DNA from: Methanothrix sp.
GTDB taxonomy: Archaea; Halobacteriota; Methanosarcinia; Methanotrichales; Methanotrichaceae
DNA length: 21,444 nt
Direction of reading: 5' to 3'
Assembly: GCA_003162615.1 (NCBI GenBank)
Contig: PMNG01000206.1
Location: 13,293 to 34,736, forward strand
Position 1 is the stretch's first letter. Each line of letters begins with the position of its first letter. The notes under the pieces were generated by a model, which searched no databases, was not told the DNA's origin, and saw only the letters and a list, made by a program, of their open reading frames with translations. This document shows positions 7,332 to 16,000 of the stretch, in pieces. The position numbers were made by a program, and so were the translations under genes.

Positions 7332-8108
7332 CTACATAACCCCCATGAGTTTATGAGCCTGTGGAATCACCGCCACCTTATCAGGGCCCAGATACCTGGA
7401 TGCCTCTTCATGGAAGTGGATTAAGTCTATCGATTTTGGCTCCTGGACGCCTGAGGCTGGCTGCAGCACAATGAAAGCATCAATATCCCTCAGGCGCAGG
7501 CATACTTCCTCCACCTCTGAAGCTTGGGTGCCCGAAAGGATGACTATCTTAACTATGGTGTAGACTCCCTTTTCAGAAGATATCCTAGTGCATGCCAACT
7601 CGTTTTCGATTAGGTCAGGCCACTCGGAGTCAGAGCATGCTCTGTGGCTGGGAAGCTTCAGGTCAATGGCTGAAAAATCGATGACGTCGACGATCTCTTC
7701 GAACCGACTGGCGGAGTAGCCGTTGGTTTCGAGGTACACCCTCATACCCGAAGACCTGCACTCATCAGCAAGGGCTCCCACGAACTCGTGCTGGCAAAGG
7801 GGTTCGCCTCCGGTAATAGAGACACTGTGTAGACCCGGACTACGGAGTCTATCAATCTGTTCCTTAACTGCTTTAACGCTAATCGGATTGGGGATTATAG
7901 CAAAGCATCCCGAGGCCGGAGGATGCTCAATTCTACACGTCCCCACACGCTTCCCAAAACCAAGGGTGTCGCAGTAACTGCAAGACAGGCTGCACCCTGC
8001 TATGCGTACGAAGATCTGCCTTCGGCCGATTAGAGGCCCCTCGCCCTGGATGCTGGAGAAGATCTCCCCAACGTTGCCTTCAAGCGTACTTTGTTGGGTC
8101 GGCAACAC
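7332..8108 (-). CDS. queE: 7-carboxy-7-deazaguanine synthase QueE
   Basis: QueE is a radical SAM enzyme that contracts 6-carboxytetrahydropterin to 7-carboxy-7-deazaguanine, the third step towards preQ0 and, in archaea, archaeosine in tRNA. The radical SAM motif is C39-x3-C43-x2-C46 (CSLSCSYCD), preceded by the family marker GEIFSSIQGEGPLIGR. SITGGEPL follows near residue 99 and binds SAM. At about 258 aa it is of normal length. The start overlaps the 3' end of queC by about 29 nt. A strong AGGAGG lies 3 nt before GTG 8108 and 6 nt before TTG 8105; the latter spacing is more usual, so TTG 8105 may be the true start. It is the last gene of the RHH-queD-queC-queE operon. Confidence 0.93.
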   Translation of the reverse strand: MLPTQQSTLEGNVGEIFSSIQGEGPLIGRRQIFVRIAGCSLSCSYCDTLGFGKRVGTCRIEHPPASGCFAIIPNPISVKAVKEQIDRLRSPGLHSVSITGGEPLCQHEFVGALADECRSSGMRVYLETNGYSASRFEEIVDVIDFSAIDLKLPSHRACSDSEWPDLIENELACTRISSEKGVYTIVKIVILSGTQASEVEEVCLRLRDIDAFIVLQPASGVQEPKSIDLIHFHEEASRYLGPDKVAVIPQAHKLMGVM

Positions 8109-8760
8109 CCGCCTCCTTGAAGCCTCTCTTACGGTGCTGGCAGGACTCGCATGTGCCGCACTGCTTCTCGCCGTTCAGGTAGCACGACCAGGTCAATTCT
8201 AGGGGTGCTCCCACCTCGACTCCGGTCTTGACGATCTCCCGCTTGAACATGTTGACAAGAGGAGCATCGATGACTGGAGGTTTGCTGAAGGATGCTACTG
8301 CCTTTGGCAGGAGGAAGTTGAACCTCTCGACGAACTCCGGACGGTTGTCGGGGTAGGATTGGGCCTCCTCGGCGTTGAATCCCACATAAATCCTCTCAGC
8401 TCCCAGGTGCTCGGCATAGGCAGCAGCCAGAGAGACGAATACCAGATTCCTGCACTGGACCCAGGTTGGAGGCGTTGCCTTGGCGTTGAGGTCCACCTGG
8501 TCTCCAGTAGGTATCGCTGCTTCGGCGCTTGTCAGGGCTGAAAGGTTGCGAAACAGATCTATGTCCACAGAGACCAGATCCGCGGCCCCGAGAGCTTCTT
8601 TGAGCTTCGATATGACCTCCAGCTCCTTCTTCTCGGCCTTCTGGCCGTAGTTAACGTGAAACAGGTACAGCTCATAGCCTGCCCGCTTGGCAATTGTGGC
8701 AGCCGTAGTTGAGTCCATGCCACCGGAGCAAAGGCAGACTGCTTTCTTAGCAATCTTCAT
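8080..8760 (-). CDS. queC: 7-cyano-7-deazaguanine (preQ0) synthase QueC
   Basis: QueC uses ATP and ammonia to turn 7-carboxy-7-deazaguanine into preQ0. The N-terminal PP-loop SGGMDS is at residues 12-17. The C-terminal zinc site is the cysteine set in WSCYLNGEKQCGTCESC. The protein is 226 aa with ATG 8760 as start; longer frames to 8793 run into queD and are not needed. The start overlaps the queD stop as ATGA, with GGTGAT just upstream as a plausible Shine-Dalgarno element. queE begins inside its last codons. Substrate hand-over between the three Que enzymes is the established pathway, and the gene order here follows it. Confidence 0.95.
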   Translation of the reverse strand: MKIAKKAVCLCSGGMDSTTAATIAKRAGYELYLFHVNYGQKAEKKELEVISKLKEALGAADLVSVDIDLFRNLSALTSAEAAIPTGDQVDLNAKATPPTWVQCRNLVFVSLAAAYAEHLGAERIYVGFNAEEAQSYPDNRPEFVERFNFLLPKAVASFSKPPVIDAPLVNMFKREIVKTGVEVGAPLELTWSCYLNGEKQCGTCESCQHRKRGFKEAGVADPTKYA

Positions 8761-9104
8761 TCTATCATCACCCATTTGTTCTTGCCTTCCCAAAGTTTGA
8801 CAGAGACCAGGTTTACCGGTGTGCCGTCGAGGTCTGTCTTCAAACGCTGGAATATCCAGCCTGCTATATGCTCGGCTGTGGGGTTGGAAACTATTTCGTT
8901 CAGATCTCTGTGGTCAAGATCCTCCAGGGCAGATGAGACCGACTTTTTCAAGGAGTAGAAGTCCATCACGAACCCGTCTTCTCCCACCGGGCCGTCGATA
9001 ATTACTTCGGTCTTGTAGGTGTGTCCGTGGACTCTGGAGCATTTGCCGTCGTAGCCGGGCAGGTGGTGTGCCGCGTCGAACTCCGTGCATAGGCCGATCT
9101 TCAT
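8757..9104 (-). CDS. queD: 6-carboxy-5,6,7,8-tetrahydropterin synthase QueD
   Basis: QueD converts dihydroneopterin triphosphate (from GTP) to 6-carboxytetrahydropterin, the QueE substrate. This is a compact 115-aa member of the 6-pyruvoyl-tetrahydropterin synthase family. Zinc ligands are His14 (AAHHL), His26 and His28 (VHGHTY). The catalytic Cys is Cys22 (GKCSRVHGH). The DLDHRDLN and WEGKNKW segments complete the active site. ATG 9104 overlaps the stop of the upstream RHH gene (ATGA), and its own stop overlaps the queC start in the same way. The family call is firm. A PTPS-type side activity is possible in principle, but the que context argues against it. Confidence 0.94.
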   Translation of the reverse strand: MKIGLCTEFDAAHHLPGYDGKCSRVHGHTYKTEVIIDGPVGEDGFVMDFYSLKKSVSSALEDLDHRDLNEIVSNPTAEHIAGWIFQRLKTDLDGTPVNLVSVKLWEGKNKWVMIE

Positions 9105-9271
9105 TCCGAAACCCTTCCTCTGCGACGATCAACTTCGTCAAGCTGGTCCAGCATCTTTCGTAGCGCAGTCCTGACGGCATCGGAGAAGTTGATGAACTTC
9201 TTTCCATCGCCAACGTGGGCGTTTACATCATCTATTATGTGCTGGGGAATCTCCACAGTGACCTTGGGCAT
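9101..9271 (-). CDS. Ribbon-helix-helix (CopG-like) protein, first gene of the que operon
   Basis: This 56-aa ORF begins at ATG 9271 with GGAGG five nt upstream. The N-terminus MPKVTVEIP fits the DNA-contacting beta strand of ribbon-helix-helix proteins. QHIIDDVNAHV and FINFSDAVRTALRKMLDQL fit the two helices, with the FSDAVR turn typical of the family. The tail is basic (RRRGRV). Its stop overlaps the queD start (ATGA), so it is the first gene of a four-gene unit. Such proteins bind DNA as dimers and often repress their own operon, so a role as que-operon regulator is a reasonable inference but unproven. No partner toxin gene is adjacent. The gene is short enough to be skipped by routine ORF cut-offs. 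Confidence 0.85.
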   Translation of the reverse strand: MPKVTVEIPQHIIDDVNAHVGDGKKFINFSDAVRTALRKMLDQLDEVDRRRGRVSE

Positions 9272-9307
9272 GTATTCCTCCGGTATGGCTGGGGGAATAC
9301 TGGACCC

Positions 9308-9315
9308 TTATTAAA
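9308..9315 (-). promoter_or_regulatory. TATA box for the RHH-queDCE operon
   Basis: The minus strand reads TTTAATAA with A-rich sequence just upstream that could serve as BRE. It lies about 40 nt before ATG 9271, which predicts a leader of about 14 nt containing the GGAGG. No clear palindromic operator is visible between the TATA box and the start codon. Confidence 0.55.
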
Positions 9316-9362
9316 GGTTTTTCCCTCTTCTCTCTTTTTATGTTCGGTCCCTAAATCTGACC

Positions 9363-10160
9363 TCAGTCTTCTGCCATCTCAATGATCTCCTGGGGAGCCC
9401 CAGCCAGGGCCACAAGAGCCTGAGCTTCCATGAAGTGCAGCTTTGCCGGAATAACAAGGATGTGCAGTGGACCGCCGAAGTCGTAGCTCTTGAGCTTTCC
9501 CAGAAGGTCGGCCTTGACGGTGGAGTCATCGGATCCTGCCCGGGCTATGCCAACGCCCAGAGCGTCATGAAGGCCGTTATCTCCAGCAGCTTTTTCCATC
9601 TCCATAAGCAGCTCTGCTCCCTGGTTAACGGTCATGTACCTCGTGTCCTGGATGTCGAGAAAGAGCATGGTGTGCAGGTTCCTCTGCAGGTTCTCCTTCA
9701 GAACCAGATAAGGTGTCTCAGGAACTACTCTCTTCCCATGAACAGTGTAGTCGAAAGGTACTGTGGTGGACCGGCCGAACCTGTAGTTCTGCAGGCCGGT
9801 TGCGCCAGAGACGGCAGTTACTATGGATGAGGAGTGGATGACTTTTGTTTTTATTCCAAGCTCCAAGGCCCTGAGCCGCAGGTCTAGGTGGGTTGTGGAG
9901 ACCATGGGGTCACCGCCCACTAGGAAGGCCACATTCGACTCAAGGGCCTCTTTCAGCCAGGAAGGGTCCATCTCGACATCGCTCCTCGACAGGACGTGGA
10001 TCTTCTTGCCGTAGAGCCTTTCAAGATCTTGGACCGAGGCTCCCATCAGGCGAGAGGTGTAGAACTCGGCGCAGACCTTGTCCGCTTTTTGGACCGCCTC
10101 CAGGCCCTTGACAGATATGTCCAATTCATCGTACAGGCCCAGGCCAATGAAGAACAGCAT
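9363..10160 (-). CDS. dphB: Diphthine synthase (diphthamide biosynthesis methyltransferase) DphB
   Basis: DphB uses SAM to methylate the modified histidine of translation elongation factor 2 on the way to diphthamide. The 265-aa protein has the tetrapyrrole-methylase-type fold signs: FIGLGLYDELD at the N-terminus, GGDPMVSTTHLDLRLRA near residue 80, and HSSSIVTAVSGATGLQNYRFG near residues 109-129. Length matches archaeal DphB. The ATG at 10160 has no Shine-Dalgarno sequence but has a TATA-like element centred 26 nt upstream, so its mRNA is probably leaderless. It diverges from mcrC. It lies just downstream of no gene on its own strand and is followed by the que operon promoter. Confidence 0.94.
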   Translation of the reverse strand: MLFFIGLGLYDELDISVKGLEAVQKADKVCAEFYTSRLMGASVQDLERLYGKKIHVLSRSDVEMDPSWLKEALESNVAFLVGGDPMVSTTHLDLRLRALELGIKTKVIHSSSIVTAVSGATGLQNYRFGRSTTVPFDYTVHGKRVVPETPYLVLKENLQRNLHTMLFLDIQDTRYMTVNQGAELLMEMEKAAGDNGLHDALGVGIARAGSDDSTVKADLLGKLKSYDFGGPLHILVIPAKLHFMEAQALVALAGAPQEIIEMAED

Positions 10161-10181
10161 GGGGCATTAGTTGTCCAGTCC

Positions 10182-10231
10182 CTTTAAAATCCCTCCCTCC
10201 GCTTCTTGCCATTTCCGCGGTAGATCTATAT
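10182..10231. promoter_or_regulatory. Divergent leaderless promoters of dphB and mcrC
   Basis: Two TATA-like elements sit in the 95-bp gap between divergent starts. For dphB (minus) TTTTAAAG at 10182-10189 is centred about 26 nt before ATG 10160. For mcrC (plus) CTATAT at 10226-10231 is centred about 27 nt before ATG 10256. Neither start has a Shine-Dalgarno sequence. In archaea the start site falls about 25-27 nt after the TATA centre, so both messages should begin at or next to the start codon. Confidence 0.55.
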
Positions 10232-10255
10232 CCTTTGTCTAGGCTATTCAGTACT

Positions 10256-10939
10256 ATGATCGGCAGGGCAACACAGGTAGTGGACTGTAGGGAGAGCATG
10301 GGACTGGCCAAAGGCGGAGGGCTTGCTCAGCGAGGCACTCTATCCGAGGCCACTAAGCCGGATGTAATAGCTATCGCCATGTCTCCAGGTCGCAGGCACA
10401 TAACCAAGCCTGTCTGCGAGATGACCTACGGCCTTCGGCGCGAGGGAATCCAGACCAGCGTTCTGGTCCTGGAGGCGGGCACGGGTGTACCGGAGAGCTT
10501 CCCTCAGTCATCACGCGGGTACGGCCCAACCTTCGGCTTGAGCGAGAAGGAGGTGGAGCAGATCAACAGGCATAAGATCGCCGTCATCCACCTGGGCAAC
10601 GTTCGGTCTCACGCCATATACAAGGCCAAAGAGGTCCTGGCCCTGGTGGACATTCCGGCAGTGATCGTCGCTCAGTGCCCCATGGACTTCGAGGACTTTG
10701 CCAAGGAGGGAATAAGAACCAGGCTTGTCAAGCCGCCAAGGCAGAACACCCAGACCAAGGGAACGGTGGTGGATATTGTTACGGGCGTCACCAGAGGAGC
10801 AACCTGCACCAGAGTAAAGTTAAACACCCTGGCAAAGGTTCTGAACAAGCACCTGGCGGAGATAAACGCCCGGGAGGATGCAGAGAAAGCCAAGGCTCCT
10901 TCCAAGGCATCGGCTAAAACGGCCAAAGCTTCTGCATAG
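10256..10939 (+). CDS. mcrC: Methyl-coenzyme M reductase operon protein C (McrC)
   Basis: McrC is a conserved methanogen protein linked to ATP-dependent reductive activation of methyl-CoM reductase, the final enzyme of methanogenesis. Family hallmarks are MIGRATQVVDCRESMG, GGGLAQRGT, AMSPGRRHITKPVCEMTYG, INRHKIAVIHLGNVRSHAIY, and DFEDFAKEGIRTRLVKPP followed by VVDIVTGVTRGATC. Known McrC proteins end near the following short helix; here about 25 further residues form an Ala/Lys-rich tail (AEKAKAPSKASAKTAKASA) of unknown role. The ATG at 10256 is preferred over an in-frame TTG at 10235 because it matches family starts and the TATA spacing. The gene lies away from any mcrBDGA genes in this window and 45 nt before apgM. 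Confidence 0.92.
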   Translation: MIGRATQVVDCRESMGLAKGGGLAQRGTLSEATKPDVIAIAMSPGRRHITKPVCEMTYGLRREGIQTSVLVLEAGTGVPESFPQSSRGYGPTFGLSEKEVEQINRHKIAVIHLGNVRSHAIYKAKEVLALVDIPAVIVAQCPMDFEDFAKEGIRTRLVKPPRQNTQTKGTVVDIVTGVTRGATCTRVKLNTLAKVLNKHLAEINAREDAEKAKAPSKASAKTAKASA

Positions 10940-10984
10940 ATGCGTAAAATTCAGCATAGATAGAAGCTTCAGGATGAGGGATCG

Positions 10985-12169
10985 ATGAAGTATGTAATCC
11001 TCCTCGGAGATGGGATGGCCGATCATCCCATCGACTCGCTTAGCGGAAAAACGCCGCTGCAGGCCGCCAATAAGCCCAACATGGACCTAGTCGCTAGGCA
11101 GGGACGTACCGGTCTTGTCAGGACGGTTCCTGATGGCTTGCCGCCAGGCAGCGACGTTGCCAACCTTTCTGTCCTTGGCTACGATCCTCACAAGTACTAC
11201 TCCGGCCGGGCCCCGCTGGAGGCAGCGGCCATGGGGGTCCACCTGGCAAAAGACGATATCGCTTTTCGATGCAACTTCGTGACTGTCACGAACGGACTTA
11301 TGGAGGACTACAGCGCAGGTCATATTTCCAGCGTTGAGGGCACGGAGCTGATCAAGTCATTGATGCCGCTCATGCCGGGAGGCAGGCTTTATCCTGGCGT
11401 CAGCTACCGTAACCTTCTAGTGCTCAAGGCCGGAGCAGAGGCGGTGTGCACTCCGCCGCACGACATCATGGACCAGCCATTCGAAGATTATCTGCCAAGG
11501 GGCAAGGACTCTGAACTTCTCATCGAGCTGATGGAAGCCACGCGACCCGTACTTGCCTCGCACCCGGTGAACAAGAAGCGAATAGCTGACGGCAAGAAGC
11601 CAGCCAACATGATCTGGCTGTGGGGCCAAGGCGGCGCGCCTTCTATGCCCACCTTTCAGGAGCGGTTCGGCCTTCGGGGGGCAATGATCTCGGCCGTGGA
11701 CCTGCTCAAGGGCATCGGGACCTATGCCGGCCTGGAGGTGATCGATGTTCCTGGAGCCACTGGCGACATAGACACAAATTATGCAGGCAAGGTACAGGCT
11801 GCACTGGAGGCACTGACGCATCTGGACTTTGTGTATCTGCACGTCGAGGCCCCGGACGAGGCGGGACATGAGGGAGACGTGGAGCTGAAGGTAAAGGCGA
11901 TAGAGCTATTCGACCAGAACGTTGTGGGTCCGATGGTCCTGGGGCTGAAGGAGTCGGGAGAGGATTGGCGCGCTCTGCTGCTGCCTGACCATGCTACGCC
12001 GACATCCTTACGAACGCACACTAGAGAGCCGGTGCCGTTTGCGATGATGGGCAATGGGGTTGAGCCAGATGGGGCGAAGAGCTTTGATGAGGATGAGGCG
12101 AAGATGGGAAAGCATGGAGTGGTTGAGGGGATGGGATTGGTAAGAATGCTAGTCAAATGTGAAAATTAA
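10985..12169 (+). CDS. apgM: 2,3-bisphosphoglycerate-independent phosphoglycerate mutase, archaeal type
   Basis: This enzyme interconverts 3- and 2-phosphoglycerate in glycolysis/gluconeogenesis, which methanogens need for sugar synthesis. The 394-aa protein belongs to the alkaline phosphatase superfamily. Visible pieces are the metal Asp9 in LLGDGMADHP, the catalytic Ser region GLPPGSDVANLS at residues 51-62, APDEAGHEGD near residue 289, and LLPDHATPTSLRTHTREPVPF near residue 337 with metal-binding Asp/His. Length is normal for archaeal ApgM. GAGGG lies about 5 nt before the ATG as ribosome-binding site. It follows mcrC on the same strand with a 45-nt gap, so co-transcription is possible though no functional link is known. 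Confidence 0.95.
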   Translation: MKYVILLGDGMADHPIDSLSGKTPLQAANKPNMDLVARQGRTGLVRTVPDGLPPGSDVANLSVLGYDPHKYYSGRAPLEAAAMGVHLAKDDIAFRCNFVTVTNGLMEDYSAGHISSVEGTELIKSLMPLMPGGRLYPGVSYRNLLVLKAGAEAVCTPPHDIMDQPFEDYLPRGKDSELLIELMEATRPVLASHPVNKKRIADGKKPANMIWLWGQGGAPSMPTFQERFGLRGAMISAVDLLKGIGTYAGLEVIDVPGATGDIDTNYAGKVQAALEALTHLDFVYLHVEAPDEAGHEGDVELKVKAIELFDQNVVGPMVLGLKESGEDWRALLLPDHATPTSLRTHTREPVPFAMMGNGVEPDGAKSFDEDEAKMGKHGVVEGMGLVRMLVKCEN

Positions 12170-12248
12170 ACACCACTCGCAGATGATGTCCACATAAAAT
12201 CTAAAACGCCAATAATACGATCACTATTACAACATGTAGGCTGTTCTA

Positions 12249-12253
12249 TTTTT
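12249..12253 (+). terminator. Possible T-tract terminator after apgM
   Basis: TTTTTGTTT lies about 80 nt past the apgM stop in the 149-bp gap between the convergent apgM and scpA genes. Archaeal termination often uses T-tracts without a hairpin. No strong stem is seen before it. Confidence 0.3.
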
Positions 12254-12318
12254 GTTTGAAGAGCCCTCTTGTCGAAGGTGCCAACAATTCACCATCTACG
12301 TCCATCATGTACCGTGTA

Positions 12319-13044
12319 TTATCCAGGCTGGTTTGATGTCTGGCCGGGATAGTTTTTAATATAAAGCTCGCCGAATAACTCCTCCTGCTCAAGCCAGACC
12401 TGCTTTCTTTGAGCCATGAAGAGCAAAGAGACGTAATTCATGATGCTTTCTTTGCCTCTGACAGCCTCGAACGAGACCTTCTCGCTGCTACCCAGCATGT
12501 CGTCCAGAATGGGCTCCAGGGCCTTTATATGCTCCTCTATGCCCTCTTCGTGGGACAGGTCAAGGGTCTTCTCCGCAGGAGACTCAGGCCACCTCTCCCG
12601 CATGGCCTTCCGCCTGCCCACCATCTCAGCCTTCTTCAGCTCGGAGATCAACTCTTCCAGGGTCACCGGCCGCTTGGTATGCCTCCTCACCGGTGGGGAT
12701 GGAAGCTGGTCGAACACCTCCTCACCGATCCACTCATCCTCTGGCTCCGGCTCCTGCTCCTGTGCGACCTCCTCGCCTCCCTCCATGGATTCCGACTTCA
12801 TTCGCAATAAAATGCTGGCATAGAGCAGAGTCCTGGCAGGAATCCTCAGGTCACGCTTCTCCAGGGAATCTATGTACTCCAAGAACTTCTCGGTTGTCTT
12901 GGCAATGTCTATGTCCCATGGGTCCAGCTCACCCCGCTTGGCCAGCTCCACCAAGACCTCAGCAGGCTCGCCGAACTCCAGGTCGTCCTTTTTAGGATCC
13001 GCCTTTGTTAACGAGTTTTTCTCAGGAGTCGTCTCTTCTTTCAA
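12319..13044 (-). CDS. scpA: Segregation and condensation protein A (kleisin) ScpA
   Basis: ScpA is the kleisin that bridges the SMC heads in the chromosome-organising condensin complex. The 241-aa protein has the conserved N-terminal helix block FGEPAEVLVELAKRGELDP followed by WDIDIAKTTEKFLEYI, then RTLLYASILLRMKS. A Glu-rich linker follows near residues 90-115, then VTLEELISELKKAE and a C-terminal winged-helix region. The first codon is TTG at 13044, five nt after the smc stop, so it depends on coupling with smc. I see no clear Shine-Dalgarno sequence, and the exact start is therefore less certain than the family. No scpB is present in the window. Confidence 0.88.
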   Translation of the reverse strand: MKEETTPEKNSLTKADPKKDDLEFGEPAEVLVELAKRGELDPWDIDIAKTTEKFLEYIDSLEKRDLRIPARTLLYASILLRMKSESMEGGEEVAQEQEPEPEDEWIGEEVFDQLPSPPVRRHTKRPVTLEELISELKKAEMVGRRKAMRERWPESPAEKTLDLSHEEGIEEHIKALEPILDDMLGSSEKVSFEAVRGKESIMNYVSLLFMAQRKQVWLEQEELFGELYIKNYPGQTSNQPG

Positions 13045-13049
13045 ATGGA

Positions 13050-16000
13050 TCAGCTCGTGTAAATTCCAGTTGCGCTGGAGATGTTGTCTTCCTGCATAGT
13101 TACGCCGATGGTGTACTTTGCTTGCTGGATCATGGGTTTCCTCAGAGAGACCACCAAGAACTGGGCCCTGCTGGAGATCTTCTTGATCAACTTGGCCACG
13201 CGCTCCGCATTTACGCCGTCGAGGAACATGTCGATCTCGTCCATTGCATAGAAGGGTGCAGGCCGGAACATCTGAATGGCGAAGATGAAGGATAGAGCAG
13301 TAAGGCTCTTCTCGCCGCCAGACATGGCCTCCAGCCTATGGAAGGGCTTGCCCGCAGGCCGGGCCTTTATGGTCATTCCGCCGCCCAGGGGATCGTCGGG
13401 GAACTCCAGGATCAGTTCGCCTTCGCCCTTGGACAGCTCCTTGAAGATGTCGTTGAAGTTCCTGTTAATCTCCAGAAAGGTCGAGAGAAACGCCTCTTTC
13501 TTCATAAGGTCGTACTTGTTCAATTTGTCTATAATGGCCTCACGCTCATTGTTCAGAGTATCTCGCCGCTCCTGGAGTATTCTGTGCCTTTTCAAAACGC
13601 GGTCGTACTCCTCTATGGCCAGCATGTTCACAGGCTCAAGCTCCTGCATGGCGGCTTCCAGGGCCTTGATCTTCTGGGCTACAGTCTCGCTTCTGGGGGG
13701 CTCCTGGTTCGAATCTACTCCACAGGCCTCGATCTCTAACCTGAGGCTTTCAACCTGAGACCTGGTCTGGGCTGCAGCAGCATCCGCGGCCATCAGGCGG
13801 GCCTCCGTCTTATCTATCTCCCGGTCTATCAGGTCTAGCTCTTTTTGCAAGGCCAGGAGCTTTTCTCCCAGGATGCAGCGCTCGCTCTTGAGCCCGTGCA
13901 GTTCAACCTCGATCTCTGCCTCCCTGACGGCCACCTCGCGCATTTCTGTCTCTACTGCAGATATACGCTCAGTTGCGACTCGCTTGCGCTCCAGGGCCTC
14001 GCTCCTCTGGGACTCCAGGGCCTCCCTCCGGCCTTGGAGCTCTTTGAGCTTCTCGGCACCGCTATCAGCTCTGATCTTGTCCTTCAGGATATCAGAATCG
14101 ATCTCCCTGATCCTTTCCTGAAGCCTTTTCACCTCACCTTCGGCCAGGGCTGCCGAGGCCGCGAGCTCTGGAATGTTCGATCCGGTCAGCTCTTCTTCAA
14201 TCCGGCTTATCTTCTGCTGTTCTTCCGCAAGAGCCTCTTCGATCCTGCGCACTTGAATCTCTAGAGAATTCAGCCGCTCTTTGAAGGATTGGGACTCTCC
14301 GCCCATCTGCGACAGTCGGTCCATCTTCTCCTGGATGGTCTTCTCCAACCGGGGCCTAGCGGACTGGATCTCCTCGATGCGGAAGGTCTTCTTGGAGATG
14401 ACCTTGTCCAGCTCATCGACATCTCTGCTGAGATGTGAGATCTTCTCCTCGATCTCGTCCAGCCGGTTCAGCCTGGTGTTTCGCTCAGCCTCCGCCGTTG
14501 CGATCTTCTCCGAGATCTCCGCAAGCTTGCTGGACTCGTCTGCCGCGAACTTAAGTCTCGACTTGTAATGGCCGCCTGTCATGGCACCGCTCTTCTCCAC
14601 CAGGTCTCCTTCGAGGGTGACCATACGGTACCTACCCATAAGCCTCCTGGCGTCAGACAGAGTCTCCACCACCAGCGTGTCCCTGAAGACGTACCAGAAG
14701 GCAGGAGCGAACTTAGGGTCAAAATCTACGAGATTAAGGGCGTAATCGATAACTCCTGGACGATCGGGTTTCTGGACAAGATCTCCGCGCTCCAAGCGGT
14801 TTAATGGCAGAAATGTGGCCCGGCCGATCTGAGACCTCTTTAGGTAGTCTATGGCTATTGAGGCGTCCTCATCGTTATCTGCCACAATGGACTGAAGCCT
14901 GGCTCCGGCTGCTACCTCTAAGGCGGCCGAATACTTGGAACCGACATCCCCAAGCTCGGCTATGGTGCCGTAAAGGCCGGTGAGCATCTGCCTTTTGATG
15001 GCCGACCTTATGGCCTCCACAGCCCTGCTGTAGCCTGAGCGGTCTTCAGAGGCGCGCAGCCGAGCCTCTGATTTTGCGTACTCCCCAGAAAGTCGCTGGA
15101 TCTCCCGCTCAGATTCGGCTATCTCCCGCCGGACCAACAGCCTGGCCCCTTCAAGGTCGTCCCTGTCCTTCTCCAGGTCCAGGGCCTTCCCGTTCAGCTC
15201 AGCCAGCTCAGCTTTTATCTCCTCCGTCTCCCTTTCGGCTGCGGCAAGGGTGGCCTTCGTCTCCTCTATGGCGACATCGATCTCATCTCGCTCAGACGTG
15301 CCCCTCCGGCTAGCGTCCAACAGCCTGTCCCTTTCCCGTATCAGGTCACCCAAGTTGGCTTTTGACGCTTCTCTGAGCCGCATGGCTTCGGAAAGATCAT
15401 CCCGTAGCTTGGAGTACTGGGAATCGGCCTCAGCGATCTTCTTCTTGGCAGTATCAAATAGAGCCGACTGGTCCTCCAGCTCGCCCTGGAGAGAGGCACC
15501 TCTGAGGCCGGCATCCCCCATCCTGCTAGATAGCTCAACAGACTCTTGCCGGATCTTCTCCATTTGGATGTAGCAGGCCTTCGCTTGGGACTCGACCTCC
15601 TCCATCGTTCTGGCTGCAAGCTCAATCCTCCCCTCTTCCCTGGCACGCTCCCCTTTTAGCTCCTCAATCTTGCGCTTGACCTGGAGCTGCTCATCCTCCC
15701 CTTTAAAAGCAATCTCGGAGTTCAACCCCTTCAATTGTTCATCTAGGGTTGCTAGCTCGTCCTTTTTCGTGGCTGACTTCAGATTGAGCCGATCGATCTT
15801 CTCCCTTAGGGCGGCACTCTCTGCGTCGAGAGTTGTCAGGGCACCCTTGGACTCGCTGAGACGAGCAAGGAGCAGAAATGCCTCCTGTCTCCGAAGCTCA
15901 TCGCGGTGAGCCTGATACGACATTGCCCTGTCTCGCTCGTCCTTCAGCCTGCTCAGTTGGAAGCCCACCTCTTCCAGGATTATGTCCACCCGGCCTATCC

